Assembly (NCBI GenBank): GCA_035296965.1
Contig: DATGZX010000113.1
Location: forward strand, 1-24,883
Direction: 5' to 3'
DNA: 24,883 nt
Source: DATGZX01 sp035296965
GTDB lineage: Bacteria; Planctomycetota; Planctomycetia; Gemmatales; Gemmataceae
The notes beneath the pieces are model-generated. The model was not told the DNA's origin. It was given only the letters and a program-made list of their open reading frames with translations, and made no database searches. Within the stretch, counting starts at the first letter, position 1, and each line of letters begins with the position of its first letter. The translations under genes were made by a program, and so were the position numbers. Shown in pieces: positions 1 through 7,076 of this stretch.

Positions 1-359
1 TTCAGTCGCATAATCCAGTCGGGCGTGGCCAATGCCAGGTGCACCAGTGTGCTGATGGCCAAGCGGCTGGCCACCTCCCCGGCCGCACTCCCGCCTATCC
101 CGTCCGCCACTACCATGCCGAAGCCGGTTTCTTCATAGCGGCGCGATAATTCGTTCTTCGGCAGGTTCGTGCAGAGCGTCTCCAGGAAACGGCCAAAGCG
201 CGCGACATAGAAGTGATCTTCGTTATTGGGACGCACATGGCCTGGATGGGAAAGGCCGGCGACATCCACGCGAACTTGAGCCAAGGGCACCGGAACGCGT
301 TCCGAGCCTGCGGGATGGCCTGGGAGGAGGATGTCGACGGTATCGCTGGAACTACTCAT
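1..359 (-). CDS. PP2C-family serine/threonine protein phosphatase, N-terminal part (cut by window edge)
   Basis: Reading the minus strand from the ATG at 359 gives 119 residues that run off the window start without a stop. The sequence shows two PP2C/PPM hallmarks: an RPNNED motif (about residues 43-48) and VADGIGG (about 84-90). The Asp residues in these motifs normally bind the Mn/Mg ions that activate water for phosphoserine/phosphothreonine hydrolysis. There is no signal peptide, so it is probably cytosolic. It likely reverses Ser/Thr kinase signalling, but no kinase of that type is in view. Only a weak GAGG stands before the start. The C-terminal half is outside the window, so fused domains cannot be excluded. 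Confidence 0.85.
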   Translation of the reverse strand, partial: MSSSSDTVDILLPGHPAGSERVPVPLAQVRVDVAGLSHPGHVRPNNEDHFYVARFGRFLETLCTNLPKNELSRRYEETGFGMVVADGIGGSAAGEVASRLAISTLVHLALATPDWIMRL

Positions 360-567
360 GGGCGTGCCTCGCCTAATTGGACATTAGGTTGATCCCCATG
401 GAGTCTACACACCAGCGGTCCCATCGTGAAGCCACTTTAGCGCCTCATCGAAAGCCGTTGCGGCAGGCACCTCCGTTTTGTCCTTTGAAATCGACTATTT
501 CCTTGGCTCGACGACGGAGCCGGCATCCTGAGCTTTCAGCCGGGACATCGTCATGGCGCGTCACACG
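360..567. other. Intergenic stretch with a small inverted repeat
   Basis: I see no convincing gene here. A 6-bp inverted repeat (CCTAAT at 372-377, ATTAGG at 383-388, spacer 5) lies 13 bp upstream of the phosphatase start and could be a regulator site. It is short enough to be chance. The stretch ends at the CTAG that flanks the mobile element. Confidence 0.3.
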
Positions 568-597
568 CTAGTGCTGGGTCAATCATCGACTAACGGG
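568..597 (+). repeat. Left terminal inverted repeat of the element
   Basis: Begins CTAGTGCT and contains TCGACT followed by ACGGG. It matches the reverse complement of 1177-1206 at 23 of 30 positions. The corresponding end of the second copy (14364-14393, reversed) keeps the same layout. Confidence 0.7.
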
Positions 598-686
598 ACA
601 AACTTTGAAGGAAGAGTAAGATTTAGGAGGAAGATTATGATTACGAAGAGGATGAAGAGCACGATCCAGATTAAGAGTAAGATGTC

Positions 687-1085
687 ATGCCTGCGTCTCA
701 GGAATGCTGGTTTGATCATGAGAAACTAGAGGTGTATCGAGAGGCGATCGCTTTCATTGGCTGGCTCTCGGCGCTCTTGGAGGCGACAGTGCGAATCGGG
801 GAAGTCAAAGATCAGCTGGATCGGGCAGCCACTTCGATCCCACTCAATATAGCTGAGGGCAACGGAAAATACGGACCGAAAGATCGCTGCCGTTTCTTTG
901 ATATCGCTCATGGCTCCGCACTCGAATGCGCCGCTGGTTTGGACATTCTCGTTGCCAAAACCAAGTTGACACCGGACCAAATTCTCCCCGGAAAGGAACG
1001 GCTTCAAAAAATCGTGCGGATGCTCATGGGGTTGATCAAGAGAAAGTCGACGCGCGAATACGACAAAGGCAAAACTGCCGACTGA
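687..1085 (+). CDS. Four-helix-bundle protein (23S rRNA intervening-sequence protein family)
   Basis: The product has 132 residues, close to the usual length of the family (TIGR02436-like, about 115-130). It shows the family pattern: an N-terminal FDHEKLEVYREA helix, then QLDRAATSIPLNIAEGNGK (about 43-61), then RFFDIAHGSALECAAGLD (about 69-86), and a basic C-terminal helix. Relatives were first found inside intervening sequences of 23S rRNA genes, and the diversity-generating retroelement protein Avd has the same fold. The biochemical function of free-standing members is not established; nucleic-acid binding is an inference from the basic surface. There is no reverse transcriptase nearby. The gene lies between complementary arms of a mobile element, and the copy at 14132-14393 has lost it from about codon 4 to the stop. 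The ATG has no strong ribosome site; the upstream purine-rich arm (AAGAGTAAG) could serve. Confidence 0.85.
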   Translation: MPASQECWFDHEKLEVYREAIAFIGWLSALLEATVRIGEVKDQLDRAATSIPLNIAEGNGKYGPKDRCRFFDIAHGSALECAAGLDILVAKTKLTPDQILPGKERLQKIVRMLMGLIKRKSTREYDKGKTAD

Positions 1086-1176
1086 GTCCTGCTCTTTCTC
1101 GTGCTCTTCCTCTTAATCCTCTTCCAAATCTTACTCTTCATCTTAATCTTTCTCTTATGCGGGGGCCGCCGGTCAA

Positions 1177-1206
1177 CCCGTCAGTCGAAGCACGACGGAG
1201 CACTAG
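1177..1206 (-). repeat. Right terminal inverted repeat of the element
   Basis: This is the reverse-complement partner of 568-597 and ends AGCACTAG. Its terminal CTAG (1203-1206) includes the TAG stop codon (1203-1205, minus strand) of the neighbouring sigma/adaptor gene. Confidence 0.7.
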
Positions 1207-3314
1207 TTCGCCTTCAGGTCGTCAAGGATCGCCTTCAGCTCGAGCGCCCCCGCGGTGATGACACGTTCCCGGGGCAGGATGCTCTGGAACCCTTGCCGTT
1301 CCTGCTCGGGCGTGAGTCTGCTACGGACGTGCACCGCATCATGGCCGCGACGCACGACCAGGACGCGGCGCTGCTCATAAATAGGCTTCTTCGCGTCGGG
1401 CTGGACGAAAATGAAATTCTGCCCCGCATCTGTGACTACAGCCGTTGCCGGAAGCCAAACCTCGCCGGCAGCAGGCGGCAGGATAACCCTGGCAGTGACG
1501 AACTGGCCGGCCCGGAGCTTATGGCCCGGGTTCACGATGTGCCCCTTCACCACAGCTGTGCGCTGGTTCAGGTCGATGAGGGAGCCAATTTCATCGATGA
1601 CGCCTGCGATGGGCTCGACCTGTGCTGCCCGATCATCGCCTGGCTCGGCATGTACAGTCCAGCGCCGGTCAGCGGCCGGGAGTGTCTGCAGGCTCGGCAG
1701 ATCTTCCTCCGACACATTGGCAAGGACCAGAAGACTGTCCAGGTTGGCGATCTGGAACAGGTTTGCCGTTCCGTCCACGACGATTTCATGAGCGGCTAGA
1801 TTGCGCTCGACGATGATGCCGTCGACTGGGGCTTGCAACATCACCCTCGCCCATTGCTCCCGACGTGTTTTGCTCAGTTCCTCGGTATCCTGCTTGGGCT
1901 TCTTGGCGGCCTCTCGTGCCTCATCGCGGATGGCCTCGATCTCCTTCTCGGGGATGCCCCAGGACTTGAGCCTGTTCTCAGCGCGGGCGACGGCGTTACG
2001 ATCAGCTTGGACGTTGCGCCGGGCGCTAAGCTTGTAGACTTGGGGCACTGCCTTGGGCGATTTCTCGGCCTGTTCCTGAATCATTTCGTCGAGCTTGAGT
2101 TGCACCAGGGCGCTGAACAGGTCGTTCTTCGCCTGGGCGACATCGGCGCTTTGGACCACGGCCAATAACTGTCCCTTCGACACCCTATCCCCCGATCGTA
2201 AGGGTCGGTCCTGTCCCTGGGGCTTGCCGATGTCGACTACCTCGGAGGGGCCGATGCGTGCCCGGACGCGGGTCAACTTCTCTGGATCCAGTGCCGTCGA
2301 GCCGGCCAGTCGTAGCACCCGCGACTTCGTTGCCGGTCGTAGTCCTACTTCCATGCTTTGAATGTGTAGCCGCGCAGACATTTCCGCGGGCAGACGGACC
2401 CCGTCGCCCGTGCCGCGCACCAAAGCCGGCGTTTCGGTGTCACCTGGCTTTTCCGCCAGGACGTATTGCGCAGTCAAGCCTGTCCCCAGGCCCAGCACTC
2501 CCAGGAAGAGCAGACCGAGCGTCGCCATCTTCAACTTGGTGAGGAACATAGAACGCAACACTCCTTCCATAAGGGCGACGGCGCGGGTCGGGAGTGCCCC
2601 ACCCGAACCCTGTTTTGAAACAAATAGCAGTGCGGCCCTGACGGTGGTGGCGACGAGCCGCGCCGGGGCCGCGGCCGGAGGCAGCGCTGGGCCGAGAGCC
2701 GCCGTCGAGAGCGTCAAACCGCGCCCTGTCAATCGGCTGCGCAGGCGCCTGCGCGCCCAGGCTAGCCGGGAGCAAACCGTGCCTCGAGCGCAGCCGAGGA
2801 GCCGAGCCGCTTCCGCAGTAGTCTTGCCATTCAGATAGCAGAGAATCACGGCTGCGCGGTATTTCTCCGGCAGGCGGTTGATCTCCGCATCGAGCACCGG
2901 CGACATCTCGGGTCCAACACCGCTGTCTGCCGGCTGGGAGGCGAGCAAGGTCAAACGGTTCTGCTGCCCGGTTGCTTCCCTGGCCGTACGAACAGCCACG
3001 CGCAGAGCTGCCCGGTAGGCAACCTTGTAGAGCCAACTCGCCAACGCCTCCCGTTTGTCGATGGATCCAGCCTTGCGGGTCAAGGCCAGGAACGTGGCCT
3101 GGAAAACGTCCTCCCTGTCCTGGACATGGTGCAGCAAACGGCGGCCCACGTGTAAAACCAAGCCTCCATGCCGCCAGACCAGGGTCTCGAAGGCCGCCTC
3201 GTCACGCTGGGTGACAAAACGCTCCAGCAGTTGCGCATCCGAAAGACCTTCCCCTTCCGGTGCAATGGCGTGTCGCACGCGTCGCAAGAAGATGCTGATT
3301 TGCTCGCTGGCCAT
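1203..3314 (-). CDS. ECF sigma factor fused through a membrane helix to a CusB/HlyD-type efflux adaptor
   Basis: I start this at the ATG at 3314 because GGGAGGAA stands 3-10 nt before it; the frame is open further upstream but lacks such a site. The 703-residue product has sigma-70 region 2 (about 28-110, with DREDVFQATFLALTRKA and LASWLYKVAYR) and region 4 (about 140-195, with LPEKYRAAVILCYLNGKT and a helix-turn-helix). A linker and one hydrophobic helix follow (about 263-285). The rest (about 310-703) resembles periplasmic adaptor subunits of RND efflux pumps: a lipoyl-like half with SGDRVSKGQLLAVV, a coiled-coil hairpin, a second half with APVDGIIVERN, and a beta-barrel region. No RND pump or outer-membrane channel gene is nearby, and no anti-sigma gene. 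The adaptor half may act as a sensor that controls the tethered sigma factor (inference). The stop codon lies in the CTAG at the element boundary. Confidence 0.85.
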   Translation of the reverse strand: MASEQISIFLRRVRHAIAPEGEGLSDAQLLERFVTQRDEAAFETLVWRHGGLVLHVGRRLLHHVQDREDVFQATFLALTRKAGSIDKREALASWLYKVAYRAALRVAVRTAREATGQQNRLTLLASQPADSGVGPEMSPVLDAEINRLPEKYRAAVILCYLNGKTTAEAARLLGCARGTVCSRLAWARRRLRSRLTGRGLTLSTAALGPALPPAAAPARLVATTVRAALLFVSKQGSGGALPTRAVALMEGVLRSMFLTKLKMATLGLLFLGVLGLGTGLTAQYVLAEKPGDTETPALVRGTGDGVRLPAEMSARLHIQSMEVGLRPATKSRVLRLAGSTALDPEKLTRVRARIGPSEVVDIGKPQGQDRPLRSGDRVSKGQLLAVVQSADVAQAKNDLFSALVQLKLDEMIQEQAEKSPKAVPQVYKLSARRNVQADRNAVARAENRLKSWGIPEKEIEAIRDEAREAAKKPKQDTEELSKTRREQWARVMLQAPVDGIIVERNLAAHEIVVDGTANLFQIANLDSLLVLANVSEEDLPSLQTLPAADRRWTVHAEPGDDRAAQVEPIAGVIDEIGSLIDLNQRTAVVKGHIVNPGHKLRAGQFVTARVILPPAAGEVWLPATAVVTDAGQNFIFVQPDAKKPIYEQRRVLVVRRGHDAVHVRSRLTPEQERQGFQSILPRERVITAGALELKAILDDLKAN
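2547..2565 (-). promoter_or_regulatory. Possible internal translation start before the membrane helix (sigma/adaptor gene)
   Basis: AGGAG (minus strand, 2565-2561) is followed after 11 nt by an in-frame ATG (2549-2547, residue 256), directly ahead of the membrane helix. The same arrangement occurs in the other two sigma fusions. Initiation here would yield an adaptor with its own membrane anchor and no sigma domain. The spacing is longer than ideal. Confidence 0.35.
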
Positions 3315-3581
3315 GCCTTCCTCCCAGGACATCATCCGCCCTCTTAAGGATAGAGCAAGATGAAGGGTCGGCGCTTCAGTTTTTTGTACCGAAAGGACAG
3401 GATCATGCTGTGCGGCCGGGTGGTGTGCCTCGTACGACGTTAGCAGGGTGGGAATATATGAAGGGTGGGCTGCCGGCCAGAACACCAAGGCCCCAGAGTG
3501 GATTTAAGGTCGAAAGACCGGCGGGACTCAGGGCCCGGCCGGTCCTTCAGGTGAACTGCTTGGCGCTATATCACGGTGCTT

Positions 3582-3631
3582 GGTAGGACAGATTTCCAAT
3601 CTGTCCGGTCAGGTTGGAAACCTGACCTACC
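3582..3631. repeat. Double palindrome closed by an outer stem (REP-like, three-way-junction layout)
   Basis: Two perfect 21-bp hairpins stand back to back. The first has arms GGACAGATT and AATCTGTCC around TCC (3586-3606). The second has arms GGTCAGGTT and AACCTGACC around GGA (3607-3627). GGTA (3582-3585) and TACC (3628-3631) pair outside both, so the folded form is a three-way junction. It lies downstream of the remnant at 3680 and upstream of the sigma/adaptor gene. It could act as a terminator or be a dispersed REP-type repeat. I cannot count its genomic copies. Confidence 0.75.
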
Positions 3632-3679
3632 GTCGAATGTCGCGCCGTCATTCAGAACTATCGTGTTCCTAGCCAGCAC

Positions 3680-3946
3680 TCACTTCTTTTGCGTCGAAAT
3701 CGGATCTTCGCACATGGCCAGGATCTTGTGCTGATCGCCTTCTTTTTCGCAAACGACGACGATACGGTCATTGGACTTGAAGTCGCTCAGCCTGCCGCGT
3801 CTGTTGTTCAAGCGGATCTTGGCGTTGTCCATCAACTGGTAGGTCCGCTCTTTGCCGTCGGCATCCAAGGCAGTAATCGACTTGTCGTCCGTGGCGGGGC
3901 TTTTAATCGTGGCGGCTGCGATTTGGGCATTCTTGAAGTCGCCAAT
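3680..3946 (-). pseudogene. Remnant of a small beta-rich protein gene
   Basis: The minus strand is open from just after a TGA (3947-3949) to a stop at 3680, 88 codons, with no ATG or GTG near the beginning. A TTG at 3868 would give 62 residues but has no ribosome site. The translation looks like real protein: SITALDADGKERTYQLMD, then AKIRLNNRRGRLSDFKSNDRIVVVCEKEGD. This pattern (short strands, then a LSDFKxxDRVxV turn) recalls small KOW- or OB-like beta-barrel domains. Without a start and with a stop where an N-terminal signal peptide would be expected, I read it as a gene cut at its 5' end. A working gene with an unusual start is the alternative. Confidence 0.4.
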
Positions 3947-4124
3947 TCAAGAAACCTAGTAGGATAGGAAGCTGCGCGGCCGTGAATGCCCCCAGCAGGC
4001 CGGACGATTCGCGCGCCGAAGGGCCCGTGGCCGGTGTCTTTACTGTTACCCAGCGCAGTGTTGGTTTTGCGCCTTAGCAGCTGAGCGCGAGAAAGGGTTT
4101 TTCGGCCGGATCGTACAAATTGCC

Positions 4125-6770
4125 ATGGCCAAGAACACGATTACCGAAGTAGTGGGACACATTCGCCAGATCGCGGCCGTGCAAAGCAGCCGGGAACTGA
4201 GCGACTGCGAGCTGCTGGAGAGATTCATCGGCGACAAGGACGACGCCGCTTTCACCGTGCTCGTCGAACGCCACGGACCGCTGGTCCTCGGCGTGTGCCG
4301 GCGGGCGCTCGGTAACCCAGACGACGCCGAGGACGCCTGGCAAGCCACGTTCCTGGTCCTCGCTCGCAAGGCCGCTTCCATTCGCAAGACAGCCTCGCTG
4401 AGCTGTTGGCTCCACCGCGTAGCCAGCTCCGTAGCCGCTAATTTGCGGCGTGAACGTTCGCGACGCACCTGCCACGAACGTGAAGTCCGCCCTCCCACAA
4501 ATTGCGACGCGGCCGCAGAACTTACCTGGCGAGAGGTGCGAGCCGCACTGGACGAGGAACTCGATCGGTTGCCGGAACGCTATCGCGCTCCGATCATCCT
4601 CTGTTACCTCGACGGACGAACCCGTGACGAAGCAGCCCGCCTGCTTGCCCTTACCCCTGGCGCGTTGCACGGCCGGCTCGAGCGGGCCCGCAGGATGCTT
4701 TGCGAGCGCCTTACGCGTCGTGGTCTAACGCTGTCTGGAGCGCTCCTGGCCACGGGCCTCGGGGCAGGCGCCGCTCAGGCCGCCCTTTCGCCGACAGTAG
4801 CTCTTTCCGCGATCAAAGCCGCGGTGGTATTCGCTGGCGGCGAGATGCCCATGAAGGGCCTCGTTTCGACCCATGCTCTCTCCCTCGCCCAGGAGGTATT
4901 GAAGAAGATGCTCGTAACCAAATTGACCTTCGGCACTGCGACGGTTCTGGGTGTCGGGATATTCCTGGCCACAGTCGGTGGCACTTTTGCCCCCGCGAGA
5001 TCTCCGCAAAACGCGACGTTACAGCGGGGGAAGGACGTCGCGGTGGCCGTAAAGAACCCTGATCATCCCGAGGATGCAGGCGCTGCCGACGCCAGAGCGC
5101 TCGAGGGGGAATGGCAGGCGGTTGAGCTGGAAGTCAACGGCAAGAAGAATGCGTCAGAGGACGTGAAGGAACTTCGCATGATCTTCAAAGCGAATGAAAT
5201 CACCGTAAAATCGGCCAGTGGAGAAGGCAGAGAGCGGAAGCAAACCTTCAAGTTAGTTCCCGGTCACTCACCCAAGGCGATCGACATCACGTCGCTGGAT
5301 GGGCAAGAGAAAGGACAGACTGCAGCCTGCATCTACACCCTCAAGAAAGACCGGCTCATTATCTGCTATCCGCAGACGGACCCCGGCAAGCGCCCAGCAG
5401 AGTTCAAGACCCAGAATGGCGACGGTCGCATGATAATCAAGCTCGTGCGTGTCGGGTCCAAGGAAGCCGCCGAGGAAGCAGTCACTGCCAAGCGTGTCGA
5501 GGACCCCGCCGCGACCGAATACGCGGCAATCCAGCGCGAATGGCAGAAGGTGGAGAACGAGTTCTGGAAGAATTACGACAAGGCGAAGACGCCTGAGGAA
5601 CGGAGCAAGGTGGCAGCCAACAAAGAATCCAAATGCGCGTCGCTCGCGCAGCGCGCACTGAAACTGGCCGAGGCGAACCTGGACCATCCAGTAGCGCTTT
5701 CTGCCCTGTGCTGCGCCTGCGGCCTGGCGCCAAATGCAGATGCGGCCAAGCGCGCCCGCGCCCACCTCATGGACGGCCGGATCGCGCGCGCCGACCCGGA
5801 CGTACTGGCCCACGCCCTTGAATCGGGAAAAATAAGGGATGGCCAGGACCAGGAACTGGCCCGAGCCGTGCTTGAGCGCGTCAAGCAGCTGCCCGATCAT
5901 CCGCGGGCTGGTGCCCTGCTCGCCTGGGTCTGTTGTAGATACTTCCGCAATAACTCGGCGGAGGTTCCCCGGCCCTTCGCCGAGGCTGCGGAGCTGATTG
6001 TGGCCCACTGCGCGGACCAGCCTGGCATCGAGCATTTCTGCGAGACTCTTGGTTGGATTAGTGCCGCGCCTCCGCCCTGGGCCGGGAAATACGAACGGCA
6101 CTTGCGCATCATCCTCGAAAAGAATCGAGACCGCCTTGTTCGCGCTGCCGCTGCATATGCGCTGGCGATGGTTGTCCAAAGCGCGGGCGAATCTCGCCAG
6201 CTCGAAGCGGCCAAGCTGTTCGAGCAATTCGCCAAGGACTTCGACGGCAGTGTTCCCAAGACTGCGGGCGTCGAGAAAGTCCTGATCGACGAGGCGATAA
6301 CTCACGCGGAGGAAATCCGTCTGCGCCGGGTCGGGATGCCAGCCCCCGAGATCGAGGGCGCGGACCTCGATGGTAGGCCCATGAAGCTGTCGCAGTTTCG
6401 CGGCAAAGTGATTCTGCTTTCCTTCTGGGCCACTACCTGCGCTCCATGCATGAAGCTGATCCCGCACGAACGAGCGCTTGTGGAGCGACTCAGAGACAAA
6501 CCGTTCGTAATGGTCGGGGTCAACGAGGATGCAGATGAAGAGCAACTCCGCTCGGTGCTGAAGAAGACCCCCGTCACGTGGCGATCGTTCAAGGCTCAGC
6601 GCCCAGGCAAACCGGGCATCACGGAAGAATGGAAACTCCTCGGCATCCCGACGCTCTACCTGATCGACCACAATGGGATTATTCGCAAGCGTTGGGTTGG
6701 AGGTCCCCCGCTGGAGGAACTGAATGGCCTCGTCGACGAGCTGGTCGCAACGGCTTCGCGAAAGAAGTAG
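4125..6770 (+). CDS. ECF sigma factor fused to TIGR03067 domain and TlpA-like thioredoxin domain
   Basis: The product has 881 residues. Sigma-70 region 2 lies at about 28-110 (DDAEDAWQATFLVLARKA, LSCWLHRVA) and region 4 at about 140-195 (LPERYRAPIILCYLDGRT, then a helix-turn-helix). One membrane helix follows at about 266-288. A TIGR03067-type domain lies at about 323-445 (ALEGEWQAVELEVNGKK at its start). About 460-720 is alpha-helical and may be a repeat solenoid. The C-terminus (about 735-881) is a TlpA/AhpC-like thioredoxin fold with a CAPC active site (Cys772, Cys775) and a cis-proline loop (LLGIPTLYLID). The Trx part should sit outside the cytoplasmic membrane if the helix inserts N-in (inference), which suggests redox or thiol control of a tethered sigma factor. 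No anti-sigma gene is adjacent. The ribosome site is weak. The 9050-12202 gene is a paralogue. Confidence 0.88.
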   Translation: MAKNTITEVVGHIRQIAAVQSSRELSDCELLERFIGDKDDAAFTVLVERHGPLVLGVCRRALGNPDDAEDAWQATFLVLARKAASIRKTASLSCWLHRVASSVAANLRRERSRRTCHEREVRPPTNCDAAAELTWREVRAALDEELDRLPERYRAPIILCYLDGRTRDEAARLLALTPGALHGRLERARRMLCERLTRRGLTLSGALLATGLGAGAAQAALSPTVALSAIKAAVVFAGGEMPMKGLVSTHALSLAQEVLKKMLVTKLTFGTATVLGVGIFLATVGGTFAPARSPQNATLQRGKDVAVAVKNPDHPEDAGAADARALEGEWQAVELEVNGKKNASEDVKELRMIFKANEITVKSASGEGRERKQTFKLVPGHSPKAIDITSLDGQEKGQTAACIYTLKKDRLIICYPQTDPGKRPAEFKTQNGDGRMIIKLVRVGSKEAAEEAVTAKRVEDPAATEYAAIQREWQKVENEFWKNYDKAKTPEERSKVAANKESKCASLAQRALKLAEANLDHPVALSALCCACGLAPNADAAKRARAHLMDGRIARADPDVLAHALESGKIRDGQDQELARAVLERVKQLPDHPRAGALLAWVCCRYFRNNSAEVPRPFAEAAELIVAHCADQPGIEHFCETLGWISAAPPPWAGKYERHLRIILEKNRDRLVRAAAAYALAMVVQSAGESRQLEAAKLFEQFAKDFDGSVPKTAGVEKVLIDEAITHAEEIRLRRVGMPAPEIEGADLDGRPMKLSQFRGKVILLSFWATTCAPCMKLIPHERALVERLRDKPFVMVGVNEDADEEQLRSVLKKTPVTWRSFKAQRPGKPGITEEWKLLGIPTLYLIDHNGIIRKRWVGGPPLEELNGLVDELVATASRKK
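4891..4910 (+). promoter_or_regulatory. Possible internal translation start before the membrane helix (second sigma fusion)
   Basis: AGGAGG at 4891-4896 is followed after 11 nt by an in-frame ATG (4908-4910, residue 262) just before the membrane helix. The surrounding amino acids differ from the other two fusions (QEVL in place of EGVL), yet the ribosome-site-like core is kept. This hints at selection on the nucleotide sequence. Confidence 0.4.
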
Positions 6771-6841
6771 CGGTGCGAATTCGGAAGGGCAATTTTAAAT
6801 TAGTGTGCACGAATCAGCGGCAGGTGATTGAACTTGCGTGC

Positions 6842-6908
6842 CATGCTTTCGCGGCCCAAGCCGCGACCCAACCCATCCATGCCTATCTGCCGGGGCCGCG
6901 AAAGCATG
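6842..6908. repeat. Inverted repeat, first of a doublet
   Basis: CATGCTTTCGCGGCCC (6842-6857) pairs perfectly over 16 bp with 6893-6908 across a 35-bp loop. It shares the CATGCTTTCG arm with the hairpin at 6946-7006. It lies between converging genes and so could end transcription from both, or be a dispersed REP-type repeat. There is no T-run typical of intrinsic terminators. Confidence 0.7.
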
Positions 6909-6945
6909 TCGCGCCCCAACGCCAGGGAACATTTTGCCGACTGCT

Positions 6946-7006
6946 CCATGCTTTCGGGCCTTGGCACTTGGCAGTCTCCGGTGGTGTTAAGGGCCCGAAA
7001 GCATGG
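6946..7006. repeat. Inverted repeat, second of a doublet
   Basis: CCATGCTTTCGGGCC (6946-6960) pairs perfectly over 15 bp with 6992-7006. The loop between differs from that of the first hairpin, while the tip CATGCTTTCG is the same. The pair therefore holds four copies of this decamer in alternating orientation. Confidence 0.7.
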
Positions 7007-7076
7007 CACCCAACACGAGTTTGCTGCATGATCACGCACGGTCATTTAGCACCAGCCGGGCAACCACCTGGTTTCC

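Larger units (their letters stand above)
568..1206 (+). mobile_element. Transposon-like element carrying a four-helix-bundle gene (full copy)
   Basis: The unit is bounded on both sides by CTAG. Its outer 30 bp form an imperfect terminal inverted repeat (23 of 30 positions match; both ends read CTAGTGCT inward). Inside lie a purine-rich left arm (about 606-680) and a pyrimidine-rich right arm (about 1086-1160) that are complementary over long stretches. For example, 611-624 pairs perfectly with 1126-1139, and 654-664 with 1099-1109. The single gene at 687-1085 sits between the arms, in the loop of a potential giant hairpin. The same ends and arms recur in reverse orientation at 14132-14393 without the gene, which is the main proof that this is a discrete unit. 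No transposase is present, so movement would need help in trans (inference). CTAG may be a 4-bp target duplication. Confidence 0.75.

Noticed and set aside
568..1206. Diversity-generating retroelement, suggested by the Avd-like fold
   Set aside because: There is no reverse transcriptase, template repeat or variable repeat in the window.
5268..6671. Long minus-strand frame of 467 codons
   Set aside because: Lies wholly inside the sigma/TIGR03067/thioredoxin gene, whose domains are unmistakable; the antisense frame has no recognisable motif.
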